A stretch of 64,000 nucleotides of DNA, from assembly GCA_030789695.1 (NCBI GenBank), contig CM061139.1, forward strand, positions 105,498,837 through 105,562,836. The letters run 5' to 3'. The stretch comes from Scilla litardierei. Its lineage: Eukaryota; Streptophyta; Magnoliopsida; Asparagales; Asparagaceae. Every line of letters starts with the position of its first letter. Position 1 is the first letter of the stretch. A program made the translations under genes and the position numbers. The notes under the pieces are model-generated. The model was not told the origin of the DNA and ran no database searches. It worked only from the letters and a program-made list of their open reading frames with translations. Below are positions 1 to 11,521 of this stretch, piece by piece.

Positions 1-1248
1 ACATTGGATAGACCATTGTGTCTTAGTCTTCACCGTGTAGTGGTGATGATGATCTCATGATCGTTTGACTTGGCGAAGTCGAAGACGAGACACATGTGCT
101 CATTGGAGAATGAGTTCACTGAACGACCCAACAAGAGTTATCATATGGTTATGATTGACCAATCTGTCGATGATAACCCTTAGTGATGATAGGAAAGTTA
201 GTCTTTTGACTTGAGGTCATTGTACGAACCTGTGTGTGAATGGTGTTACTTAGATCACTGATTTAGCCTTGGGTAAGCCCCGTTGAAAGCTCTTTGATTG
301 TGTGACATTTGAAATGTGCGAGGAGAGTAATGACCAAGATAGGATTCGTCTCTCCCGGTCAATGTGAGTTATTGTCGTAGTATTAGTTCGATCTTTAGTG
401 AAAACCCTGGCCATAGTATGTTGGAAGATGTCCAATATTATTTGACTAAAGATCGATGGAGATTAACCGGCTTTGAGCTATTGGGGTTGACAGTTTGACC
501 ATACCCTAAGCTTGAATTAAACGGCATAGTTTTGACGAAGAGACTATATCTGTGGTATTCATTACGGACACAGTCAGGGTGGTCCCGACAATACTCATAT
601 CAATAAGTTAACTATATAAGTATGATACTGAAATATGGATGGCACCTAATGCTCGTGGTTACTGACGTCTGGGGCTTTGAGCCCCACCTGTAGTATGGTC
701 AGCCTGTATGGTCTCACACAGAGTGCGACCTTCGTCAAGTAATAGGTAGAAATTAGGGAGAATATGCATTTGATGCAAGGGATAGAAACTGCAAAGAATT
801 TGCAGTTAGCTCTTGCATTTAGGATAAATGATCCTGGGGGATGTATGCCCTCAGATCATTTGTATTTGATGCAAATAATTTTTCATAATAGATGTGGACA
901 AGTTTGCATATGATGCAAAGAGAGTTAAATGTGTCTTAAAATGTTTAAGGCCGTATTTAATAAAACAAACACGATGAAAAGGTTACCTGGATGACGGGAA
1001 CGTCCCGGTCTAAACCCAGGTTCGAACGGCGTCCAAAACGGATGCCAAATGCACGAGGTATGGCCAAAACCGTCAAGAAGCACAAAGAGTGGGTCAGCCC
1101 AAATCAGTTGGGCTGAGCCCAGCCACAAATGGACGCACCTTTGAGTGGCACCACAGCAAAGCGGGCCTAAGCTCAAGCCCAAGCCCAGGCGCAGCTCGCG
1201 CCCGCGCAGAGCACGGGTGCAGCTCGCGCCAGCAGCGCACGCGCTCTA
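1..1248 (+). repeat. LTR fragment of long-LTR Copia family, left part
   Basis: This stretch matches, in reverse complement, the LTR segment at about 2300-3480, and matches in direct orientation the solo LTR interior from about 24430 onward. Shared landmarks include the text around GATAGACCA and the 61-codon shadow frame at 250-435. By alignment with the solo LTR, its true start lies roughly 250-300 bp left of the window. The LTR continues at 10272-11404 after an insertion of the same family, flanked by CTCTA at 1244-1248 and 10267-10271. Its 3' end enters the GC-rich tract typical of the family. No gene is present. Confidence 0.85.
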
Positions 1249-1891
1249 TGTTGGGAATTGGGGGTTCCCTTAGGGCACAAAAATTCTAGTCCCGTCCTAA
1301 GTCGGACGGAACATAGACACAAAAATTATAGCAGCGGAAGAAAAACTATGTTAACTAATTAACATGCAAGTTAAAACAATTTTAACTTGGCCCTAAGGTC
1401 CAAGACCCTATGCCAAGATCTATGCCGACTTGGGATGGGTCTGACCATCCCAAGAAGGATCTAGCCTACTGCGATTAAACTAAACTAATGCTAATAAAAT
1501 ACTTTAACCACATACCCGGAATCTCAGCCCTGGGGCAGGCGAGATGTTCCGCGCCGTCTTCCGAGCTGCTCCCGTCCCACGCCGAGCCGCTCCTTGAACC
1601 GCTCCCCGAACCGCTCCTCGAACCGCTCCGCATCCCGAGGCGATCAATCCCCGTGCCGCCGAGCCAACCAACCGCCGAAGAAAGTTTCACGCGAGTGAAA
1701 CCTCCGCCAAGATTTCGGATCCAGAATCCGAACTCCTTTGAGGCTTTGCTAGAGCCCGCAGGAGTAAGGCAGAAATTTAGGGAGAAAGAGAAATATTTAT
1801 TTAAGCTTAGATCCGAGCGTGCTCCAACATTTACGAGAGCCGCTCAGATCTAGAGCTTGGGACGAGTTTTGAGAAAGGGGGGAGACCCCTA

Positions 1892-1899
1892 TTTATATA
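1892..1899 (-). promoter_or_regulatory. TATA box of LTR
   Basis: Sense TATATAAA lies within a CCGCCTATATAAATAGG context that recurs in every LTR of this family in the window (8375-8382, 10818-10825, 25987-25994). The conservation between copies and the position downstream of the GC-rich U3 tract mark it as the likely LTR promoter. Confidence 0.7.
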
Positions 1900-2262
1900 G
1901 GCGGCGGACTCTCCCCTTTTCTCAAAATCCGATGTGGGACTAAAAATGAGTTAATTTAAAATCAAGTTAGTTTGCACTTCACAAAGTGCAAACTTCCGTG
2001 AATTTTAACTCACTCACCGTTGAGCTTCAGGATTGATACAACCTATCAATACGACAAGCGTTCAACGGTGAACGCATAGGAAAAAACGGTTCGTCAATCG
2101 GAGTTCGTTTGACCCTCCAATTGAGTGTCCAAAGATCAGCCCTAGGCTAGTTTTTCGACAAAAACTGAGCCGTCATTTGATTCAGCATACTTAGGGTTCA
2201 AAACCCTATAGGTGGGGCCCATGGGTGGGCCCCACGCATGCCAAAAATGCCCGAGTCACGCC

Positions 2263-2415
2263 TGGGCAGAGCCCAGGTCGAACCTGGGCGAGCCCAGGTC
2301 CGCGCCTGGGCTAGCCCAGGCACCTGGCCCTGGGCGCCCTGGGCGCCTGGGCCAGCCGCCCAGGCGCCCAGGGCGCCTGGGCCGCCTGGGCCCAGGCCCA
2401 GGCGCCCAGCCTGCC
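2263..2415. repeat. GC-rich self-complementary tract in LTR
   Basis: A run of alternating GCCTGGGC and GCCCAGGC units able to pair with each other in many registers. All six frames look open here because of composition, giving several spurious ORFs. The corresponding tract in the partner LTR (8745-9030) is roughly 100 bp longer, while the rest of the LTR is nearly identical. Confidence 0.85.
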
Positions 2416-3799
2416 TTCTGCCTGGGTCTGGCCCTGGGTCTCAGATATTGTCTGGGGCCTGATCTTTTGGGCTGTTTTTAACTTGATCATTTGGTGTCCG
2501 ATTTGGACGCCGTTCGAACCTGGGTCTAGACCGGGACATTCCCGTCTTACCCGTGAACTTTTCCTTGCGTTTATTTTATTAAATATTGTATTAAACAATT
2601 TAATACACATTTAATCGCTTTTGCATCAAATGCAAAATAGTCCCTATCTAAGCTTAAATTACCATATTGCATCAAATGCAATTATCTCTTCTTTTGCATC
2701 AAATACAAATATTTTCCCTAACTATTTTCTACCTATTACTAGACGAAGCGTTGCACTCTGTGTGAGACCCTACAGCCTGACCCTTACAACAGGTTGGGCT
2801 CGAAGCCCTATACGGCAGTGACCACTAGCAGTGGTTGCCGTCCCTGCTTCAGGAATCATCATTATGTGGTTGACTCATTGACATGAGTATTGTCGGGACC
2901 ACCTGACTGTTTCCGTGATGAATTCCGTAGTTATAGTCTTTTCGTCTTAACTATGTCGTGTAGATCAAGTCTGGGGTACGGTCAAAACTGTCAACCCCAA
3001 TAACTTGACTCCGGTTAGTTTCTATCAATCTTTAGTCAATAAATGTTGGACTTCTTCCAACATACTCTGCGCAGAGTTTTTACTAAAGACCGAACTAACT
3101 CTACGACACTAACTCCCATTGACCGGGAGAGACGAATCCTCTCTTGGTCATTACTCGCCTCGTACGTTTCAAGTGACACCCAATCAAAAGACCTTTCGAC
3201 AGGCCTTGCCTCGAAGCTAGGTCAGTTGATCTAAGTGGCACCGTTCACGCACAGGTTTGTCAAAAATGACCTCAAGTCAAAAGACCAACTATCCTATCAT
3301 CACTCAGAGTTATCACTGACAGATTGGTCAATATAACCATATGATAACTCTAGTGGATCGTTCAGTGAACTCATTCTAATGAGCACCTGTGTCTTGTCTT
3401 CGACTTCGCCAAGTCAAGCGATCATGAGATCATCGCCACCGCTAAACGGTAAAGACTAAGACACAATGGTCTATCCGATGTTTCGATATCCTTGTCTCGA
3501 AACATCTACGACCACGAACCATTTCAGACTTATGCTACAGACGGTCAAACGTTTCTCCATGATCGAGATACTCATCTCGATACTCGTTTGACCTTGCATA
3601 AAGTCTCAGGACTTTACCTAAGTTGATATCTAATGTTAACTACATTACAATATAACTTAGATAAATTTATTACCAAACAGCTTACTGTTATTTCGAACAA
3701 GATGTTTGTGCTATTCACACAGGAATAAATGGCCTCGAGGGCATCATATTCCTACATCTCCCACTTGCACTCAGGCCCATTTATCTCGATATCTAATAT

Positions 3800-3960
3800 C
3801 GTTTTTACACATAAGTTTTCCCGACTTCATGTGATAGAGCCTTCGTGAGTGGATCTGCTAAGACCGTCTACACTATAGACTTAAGGGGTTTTTATGTTTG
3901 TGTTAGACCAACCATTTGAATCTCATTCATTTGGTCTATCGGAATCTATAATATTTTATT
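3800..3960 (-). pseudogene. Copia RNase H C-terminal remnant
   Basis: On the minus strand, at about 3830-3872, the frame reads LADPLTKALSHEVG, the hallmark end of the Ty1/copia RNase H domain just before the polypurine tract. Frameshifts and stops lie immediately upstream, and no reverse transcriptase motif can be followed further right. The position, directly before the purine tract at 3757-3770, is the expected one for the end of pol. This is a dead relic that identifies the superfamily. Confidence 0.75.
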
Positions 3961-5512
3961 TCCCTGGATCTTATCCAGTTCATCGTACCTTACGATAATA
4001 ATTTTAAATTAGTAATTGGTCATTACAAATGGCTCATATTTATTTCTGATAAAGTATCAAACCTTTTGATTACTTAATCAAAATATATGTTCCATCCTTT
4101 TGATGATTCGCATGTAATTTATACGCTCCCACTGACCTTGAAAACTATCTGGCTAATTCATATAAGTTGGTCTGTCTAAATCATATTTAGAAAAACGAAC
4201 TTATAAGTGAATGCTCCAATTTTCATGGTCAACTTAAGCGTTTTACATCGGCTTTGGTCCGAGTAGATCTGTACACATCTTGTTGGCGAAACTGGTTTCA
4301 TCATAATTCGTTTTAAAGAAATTAGGATGAAAAACGTTCTCGTCCAACAAGATTGTACTTCACTATTTTCCTTTCTGCACCAATCTTTTAACTTAAAGAT
4401 TTACTTGCGGAAAGTGAGGAAACATTTTCCTTGGGCACGTAGACTAAATTCTCAAATTTATTTACGCACACGGACCTGCATCAAGTTTTAAATCGGAGTT
4501 ACTACTCCGAATTTTATCCTGGAAGTTGACTAAGTCATCATCAGTTATGATGTCTTAACTCGACTTTTTCGTCTTACGAAATTCGAGTAAATATACAACT
4601 TCCTCATGATTGATTTAATGAATATCTTATTGATAATGTTCTCATAGAACTTTATCAAAACCTAGGCATTACTATTTGGGACTTAACCCAGAGGGAGGAC
4701 TTAACTCAGAGTCACTTACAATGGATCACACTAAATCTAATTAAGTGTGATTCATACCTTTTAACACACCGATGTGTTAACAGACTTGATCTGAGAGAAA
4801 ATCACATTTTCTTTTAATTACACAAGATTTTATGTAGCTAAGTATTTGACCATTCGATCTAATTGAATCAGTTTAAATACTTTAGTCATTTCGTTCTTTA
4901 TTTTATCAGACTTGCGTTTCATCAAGAACACGTGTCTTAATAAAATATACGAATAACTTATTTTGTTAAAAGTAGACTCGGGTACATCAGTATGTACGAG
5001 ACTGAGTTCGACAACTCATTCTCCCACTGTCTCACAGATGGGTTTCGGCCATAGTATCTAAGAGGCTAAGACTCACAAGTGTCCGTAGACTTCATAATAC
5101 GAGAGGTCAGACCCCTCTTTATGTGACTTGTGAAGCTTAATCTCTTGATACGGCCTAGTCTAATTTTACCATATAAGTTCGCTACTATCTTGTGTATTTA
5201 TATATTAACATTTAATATATATATATAGTTATTTACAAGTTACTTAACACAAAACATCACTTCAGAAGCAATGTGACGACATTCGTCAAAATGCGTTAAA
5301 CGTCTTTTGTATAACAACTTATTCCGAAATGTGACATGAAAATATGTCACGTTTTCATTTCCTCCTACTTATGCCTGTACTAATGATAAATTAAACTAAC
5401 TTTCTCAATTGACTTTCCGAAGTGCCTTCTTCCTTTTCTAAATCATATTTAGATATCAACATAAATAAATAGCTATGCAAGCAACTTATGTATCCAAACG
5501 CTTGAGCTTTGC

Positions 5513-6496
5513 AATCTTGAGTGTAGCTCAAGAAGTTGCTAGTCTCAAGATCCGGTTGGGATACATAGTCTTGCACCGCTCATGCACTCGTATTCGAGTC
5601 AAACGGTTTGATCGAATTTTCGAACTTTGCGGATCAAAATTGTTTGTCCATACAACCTTGAGGGTAGCTCGACAAGTTGTATGGAGAAACATACTTTGAA
5701 TGTCCTATATGTTCAAGCTGCCTCATATAGAGACGAGTGACATGTAGCGTTAATTTATTTGTTGGACACAGAACTTAATGAAATCATATTTCTTAAGTCT
5801 GTTCTTTTAGAAGGTCATTTAATTTGTCAACGAGAATATAGTTTAATTCTATCAACTAGAATTTAACTTTGATATTCAATTTATCAACCTGTTTGACCAG
5901 TTAACTAATTTGAATATTATAAATTGATTCTTTCGGTAAACATAGTCTTGCCCTAGTTTTAGCATATGTTCAATATTAAATATAGGTAGATTGGCTTTTA
6001 TCTATCTATATCCTCCCACTATTTTTACGATCGTTTTAAGGCTTAATAACGAACGATTTAATCGAATTAAAATTAATGGGTAAGAGTTCCAATCACATTG
6101 AGTCTAAACAACCTTGAGTGTAGCTCAACAAGTTGATTGACTCTGCGATCGGAAGATGACTCTTCATCGATCATATTGGATATGACTCTCTTAATCGGTT
6201 TTTGCCCCTAGCCATTCGTGATCATGAGTGTGCTCATCCAAATCACCATGTCTAGTCTAGTCGGACCCTTGTTTTCATGTCTAGCCTGACTTGCCCCTCA
6301 GCTCGGTGTATGCACGACACGTCGGTTTGGGTCAGGTCTTAGACTACATCTAGGCAGACTACATCGTTGACTTAACTTACGCCGGCGCTCGGGGTACGAG
6401 ACGACGGTTAGGGTTAGTCAAGATTTCATCTTATGTATTTAAGGAGTTGGTTTCTACAGGGTTGCCATGTCACAGCTTGAGTGTATCTCAACAACT
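5513..6496. repeat. Four dispersed copies of a short stem-loop
   Basis: Copies lie at about 5513-5539, 5651-5684, 6109-6135 and 6473-6496. Each has the form CTTGAG, four or five bases, CTCAA, followed by an AAGTTG-like arm that pairs with an upstream CAAC. Outer arms can extend the stem. The role is unknown. They may be part of decayed coding sequence or a dispersed small repeat. Confidence 0.6.
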
Positions 6497-7718
6497 ATAA
6501 CACGGGCCCTATAGTTGCTAACCCCTAAAACAAGGAGGGCTACGGCTAATCTTGAAAAAGATCATTAACGTATTTGACTTAGATATAGTCCAGGGTGTCA
6601 TACAATCATGATTCGCGACATTGCGGTCCAGCGGAACTCAGCCAGGGAATTGACTAAGCCAGGATCACTACCCCTTGGACTAGCAAGGGTTGACCCAGAA
6701 CTCTTAGCCAAGCACATTGACTGGATCATGGTCCATTGAATGAAGCTTGTCATTTTTGTATATATGCCATAGACTAAACAGCTTTTATTAACAACTAATT
6801 AATCCTATCAACTAGTTGAATCCTTAAATTCAAAATTTTTAGGATTTGTTTAATAACTTTTATTAAGTCCTTATCAACTATAAGGTTCACGTGCTACCCT
6901 AATCGTTATTAGGATTTTAATAAATTTTATTAACAACGCTAGAAGCGAAGTCCTTTAATGAAAATTAATTATAACAATTAGAATTGAAAATTCATTTAAA
7001 GGACTACCCTAATCAGGAATTAGGTCTTAATATTGTTGTTAATGATTTATTAAAACATAGCATGTCATTAAAATTCAAGTAATAAATTTTAATCATTTTT
7101 AATGGCTAACCTAAAAGGTTGTCTTGTGTTATCAAATAAGGGACAAGATTAACAAGCCATTAAAATAAAGCTACACTAATTTTATCAACATAAAATGAAA
7201 GTGTATATCTATTTAACAATTTAAATAAACTAAGTTTATCGCATAAACAATTTTTAGACTGCATACATAAATTTAACATTTAAATTTAAAATATGATTTT
7301 AAAAATATTTTATTTTTATCTCATAAAAAAAACTTAATTTTTAAAATCACTAAATTTGCATGCTATTTTAAAAAATTTATCTCATAAAAATTTTAATCTT
7401 TAAAATAAGTTTTAAAATTATCTCATAAAATTAAAACATCATTTTAAAACTTTCATGCTTAAAAATTTATCAAATAAAAATTTCTAGGCATCCAAAATAA
7501 ATTTAAACTTTTAAATATTTAAAATTAGTTTTAAAATTATCACATAAATTTTAAAACGTTATTTTAAAATTTTCATGTTCAAAAATATCAAAAAAAAAAT
7601 TTTTGAACATCTAAAACATTTTTAAAAAATTATCTCATAATTTTAAAAACATTTAAAAGTATTTAAAAGCATTAACACGTTTAATAAAATCGCAGTACCT
7701 AGATCGCTACGCATACCT

Positions 7719-7733
7719 AGGCTCTGATACCAC
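7719..7733 (-). other. Primer-binding site, initiator Met tRNA type
   Basis: In sense (minus) the sequence just after the 5' LTR is GTGGTATCAGAGC, matching the classic plant retrotransposon primer site complementary to the 3' end of initiator methionine tRNA. It fixes the element's orientation and the LTR boundary at 7734. Confidence 0.9.
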
Positions 7734-10266
7734 TGTTGGGAATTGGGGGTTCCCTTAGGGCACAAAAATTCTAGTCCCGTCCTAAGTCGGACGGAACATA
7801 GACACAAAAATTATAGCAGCGGAAGAAAAACTATGTTAACTAATTAACATGCAAGTTAAAACAATTTTAACTTGGCCCTAAGGTCCAAGACCCTATGCCA
7901 AGATCTATGCCGACTTGGGATGGGTCTGACCATCCCAAGAAGGATCTAGCCTACTGCGATTAAACTAAACTAATGCTAAAAATACTTTAACCACATACCC
8001 GGAATCTCAGCCCTGGGGCAGGCGAGATGTTCCGCGCCGTCTTCCGAGCTGCTCCCGTCCCACGCCGAGCCGCTCCTTGAACCGCTCCCCGAACCGCTCC
8101 TCGAACCGCTCCGCACCCCGAGGCGATCAATCCCCGTGCCGCCGAGCCAACCAACTGCCGAAGAAAGTTTCACGCGAGTGAAACCTCCGCCAAGATTTCG
8201 GATCCAGAATCCGAACTCCTTTGAGGCTTTGCTAGAGCCCGCAGGAGTAAGGCAGAAATGTAGGGTGAAAGAGAAATATTTATTTAAGCTTAGATCCGAG
8301 CGTGCTCCAACATTTACGAGAGCCGCTCAGATCTAGAGTTTGGGACGAGTTTTGAGGAAGGGGGGAGACCCCTATTTATATAGGCGGCTGACTCTCCCCT
8401 TTTCTCAAAATCCGATGTGGGACTAAAAATAGAGTTAATTTAAAATCAAGTTAGTTTGCACTTCACAAAGTGCAAACTTCCGTGAATTTTAACTCACTCA
8501 CCGTTGAGCTTCAGGATTGATACAACCTATCAATACGACAAGCGTTCAACGGTGAACGCATAGGAAAAAACCGTTCGTCAATCGGAGTTCGTTTGACCCT
8601 CCAATTGAGTGTCCAAAGATCAGCCCTAGGCTAGATTTTCGACTAAAATCAGCCGTCATTTGATTCAGCATACTTAGGGTTCAAAACCCTAGAGGTGGGG
8701 CCCATGGGTGGGCCCCACGCATGCCAAAAATGCCCGAGTCACGCCTGGGCAGACCCCAGGTCGCGCCTGGGCTCGCCCAGCCGCCTGGGCGAGCCCAGGT
8801 CCGCGCCTGGGCTCGACCAGGCGGCCTGGGCAGTCGACCAGGCGGCCTGGGCGAGCCCAGGCCCGCGCCTGGGCTCTGCCCAGGCGCTGGGCAGAGTCCA
8901 GGCGGGCCTGGGCTAGCCCAGGCCGAGCCTGGGCTCTGCCCAGGCCGAGCCTGGGCTCTGCCCAGGCTTGTGCCTGGCTAGCCCAGGCAGCGCCTGGGCT
9001 AGCCCAGGCAGCCTGTTCTGCCTGGGTCTGGCCTGGTCTGATATTTTGGGCTGTTTTGGCTTTAACTTGATCATCTGGCGTCCGATTTGGACGCCGTTCA
9101 AACCTGGGTCTAGACCGGGACATTCCCGTCTTACCCGTGAACTTTTCCTTGCGTTTATTTTATTAAATATTGTATTAAACAATTTAATACACATTTAATC
9201 GCTTTTGCATCAAATACAAAATAGTCCCTATCTAAGCTTAAATTACCATATTGCATCAAATGCAATTATCTCTTCTTTTGCATCAAATACAAATATTTTC
9301 CCTAACTATTTTCTACCTATTACTAGACGAAGCGTTGCACTCTGTGTGAGACCCTACAGCCTGACCCTTACAACAGGTTGGGCTCGAAGCCCTATACGGC
9401 AGTGACCACTAGCAGTGGTTGCCGTCCCTGCTTCAGGAATCATCATTATGTGGTTGACTCATTGACATGAGTATTGTCGGGACCACCTGACTGTTTCCGT
9501 GATGAATTCCGTAGTTATAGTCTTTTCGTCTTAACTATGTCGTGTAGATCAAGTCTGGGGTACGGTCAAAACTGTCAACCCCAATAACTTGACTCCGGTT
9601 AGTTTCTATCAATCTTTAGTCAATAAATGTTGGACTTCTTCCAACATACTCTGCGCAGAGTTTTTACTAAAGACCGAACTAACTCTACGACACTAACTCC
9701 CATTGACCGGGAGAGACGAATCCTCTCTTGGTCATTACTCGCCTCGTACGTTTCAAGTGACACCCAATCAAAAGACCTTTCGACAGGCCTTGCCTCGAAG
9801 CTAGGTCAGTTGATCTAAGTGGCACCGTTCACGCATAGGTTTGTCAAAAATGACCTCAAGTCAAAAGACCAACTATCCTATCATCACTCAGAGTTATCAC
9901 TGACAGATTGGTCAATATAACCATATGATAACTCTAGTGGATCGTTCAGTGAACTCATTCTAATGAGCACCTGTGTCTTGTCTTCGACTTCGCCAAGTCA
10001 AGCGATCATGAGATCATCGCCACCGCTAAACGGTAAAGACTAAGACACAATGGTCTATCCGATGTTTCGATATCCTTGTCTCGAAACATCTACGACCACG
10101 AACCATTTCAGACTTATGCTACAGACGGTCAAACGTTTCTCCATGATCGAGATACTCATCTCGATACTCGTTTGACCTTGCATAAAGTCTCAGGACTTTA
10201 CCTAAGTTGATATCTAATGTTAACTACATTACAATATAACTTAGATAAATTTATTACCAAACTACA
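7734..10266 (-). repeat. 5' LTR of nested Copia-derived element
   Basis: This 2533-bp copy is nearly identical to 1249-3756. Two large differences exist. The GC tract (8745-9030) is longer here. In addition, 74 bp present next to the terminal TGTA of the partner (3679-3752) are missing, so that the end reads ...AAACTACA at 10266. The TATA box is at 8375-8382 (minus). The duplication CTCTA follows directly at 10267-10271. Confidence 0.88.
8745..9030. repeat. GC-rich self-complementary tract, long allele
   Basis: The same GCCTGGGC/GCCCAGGC-type tract as at 2263-2415, but expanded. It explains overlapping spurious frames of 73 to 144 codons on both strands around 8689-9194. Confidence 0.85.
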
Positions 10267-10271
10267 CTCTA

Positions 10272-11404
10272 CGCATGTGCAGGTTGGTGCGGTGTGCGTG
10301 TAAAGCGACAGTGCATGCGCTCTGCGTGTGCGCAGGTTGGCGCGGCGCACGTGTAAAGCGGTAGCGCATGCGCTCGCCTGGGGCGTGGGTGGGCCCCATC
10401 GTGCCCACCGCGCCCTAGGGTTGTGCTCACCTGGCACGTGTGCTGGTTGGCGCGGCGTGCACGCAAAGCGACAGCGCACACACGTTGCCCGCCTGGGGCA
10501 ACCGCGCCCTAGGGTTGCATGCATGGAAAATCTGTTTGTGACGGCTCTGTTTTGCAAAAATTGAGTTTTTTTTTGCTGATTTTGAGCACACGTTTGAGGG
10601 GTCAAACTGGCTCGAAATGACTCGTCGTTTTTTTCCTACGCGTTCACCGTTCAATGCTCTTCGATTTGATAGGTTGTATCAAATGTGAAGCTCAAAGGTG
10701 ATGGAGTTAAAATTCATAGAACTTTGGCCTTTCTTTAAGACAAACTAACTTGAATTCTTTACTCCAAAACCTTTAGTCCCACATCGGAAGTGGAGTAAAG
10801 GGGACGAGTCAGCCGCCTATATAAATAGGTGCATGCCCCTCCTCATAACTCGTCCCAAGCTCTAGATCTGAGCAGCTCCCAAAAGTTTGGACCACGCTTG
10901 GATCTAAGCTTAAAATAAATATTTTCTTCTCCCTATATTTCTCCCGTGCTCCTAAAGGGCTCTAGCAAAGCCACGAAGGGGCTCGGATTCGATCCGGAGT
11001 CTTGGCGAAGGATAAATTCAAGGTTAAACTTTCTTCGGTGTGTGGTTGGCTCAGTGACAAGGGGATTGCTCGCCTCGGGATGCGGTGCAGTTCGGTAAGC
11101 GGTTCAGCTCGGGACGAGGAGCGGCTCAGGACGCGGTTCAGTACACTTTGTCGGTACAGCAAAGTTCCGGGTATGTAGTTTAATTAAGCATTTCATTTAT
11201 TATATTGCAATAGTTTAGATCTATCTTGAGGTGGTCAGATCCATCTCAAGATAATAGAGATCCTGGCTAGGTCTTGAATTCCTTAGGGCTTTTCGTTAAA
11301 TAGTTTAACGATTTCTTTTCTGCTGCTTTTCTTTTTACCTCTATTGTCCGTCTGACGTAGGACGTGCATAGAAATGTGCCCTAAGGGTCCATCAAAACCC
11401 ATCA
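10272..11404 (+). repeat. LTR fragment of same family, right part
   Basis: This continues the LTR begun at 1-1248: the rest of the GC tract (10272-10520), then the conserved block with CGTTCACCGTTCAA, a TATA box at 10818-10825, and the downstream part ending in ...AAACCCATCA. Order and orientation match the solo LTR at 24183-26601. No primer-binding site follows at 11405, so this is a solo LTR or a 3' LTR. The left end outside the window would decide. Confidence 0.8.
10818..10825 (+). promoter_or_regulatory. TATA box of interrupted LTR
   Basis: TATATAAA within the conserved CCTATATAAATAGG block of this LTR family, in plus orientation. The U3 upstream of it is now separated by the 9-kb nested element. 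Confidence 0.65.
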
Positions 11405-11521
11405 GTTTGTTGTCGCTTACGTCCTGTGGTGGTCGTAATGCTTGATGGCCCATTTCGATGGGTTAGGCACTGCTTCAGGATGATCGAGGATAAACCATCG
11501 AACCACTTTTAGAAGTTGACC

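Larger units (their letters stand above)
1249..3756 (-). repeat. 3' LTR of nested Copia-derived element
   Basis: This 2508-bp direct repeat is nearly identical to 7734-10266 outside the GC tract. Its sense start is adjacent to the purine tract at 3757-3770 and its sense end is CCCAACA at 1249. It carries a minus-strand TATA box at 1892-1899. The short frames at 1488-1853, 2212-2610, 2621-2821 and 3043-3234 are not genes. They recur in the other LTR because the whole LTR is duplicated. Confidence 0.9.
3757..7733 (-). other. Internal region of nested element, decayed and non-coding
   Basis: About 4 kb with no reading frame longer than 74 codons. From the 5' side (right) it holds an AT-rich leader with loose repeats of about 100 bp containing CTCATAAAA (7240-7680), a segment at 6606-6823 that is also found in the interior of the unrelated element at 33440-33648, four copies of a CTTGAG...CTCAA stem-loop (5513-6496), and at the 3' end the remains of a Copia RNase H. 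Everything between is AT-rich sequence I cannot assign. Confidence 0.75.
1249..10266 (-). mobile_element. Nested long-LTR retrotransposon, Copia-derived, non-coding
   Basis: Two near-identical direct repeats (1249-3756 and 7734-10266) bound a 4.0-kb interior. On the minus strand the element reads 5' LTR (right copy), an initiator-Met primer site (7719-7733), the interior, a purine tract (3757-3770, GTGCAAGTGGGAGA in sense) and the 3' LTR (left copy). LTR ends are TGTA...AACA in sense. The 5-bp duplication CTCTA flanks both sides. Near the 3' end of the interior a Copia RNase H tail (ADPLTKAL) is still readable, but there is no open gag or pol, so the copy cannot encode its own machinery. Lineage beyond Copia is uncertain. 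Confidence 0.88.

Noticed and set aside
10198..10654. Cys/Arg/His-rich frames up to 135 codons on both strands.
   Set aside because: They cross the GC tract of the interrupted LTR and the junction with the nested element, so they cannot be a single real gene.
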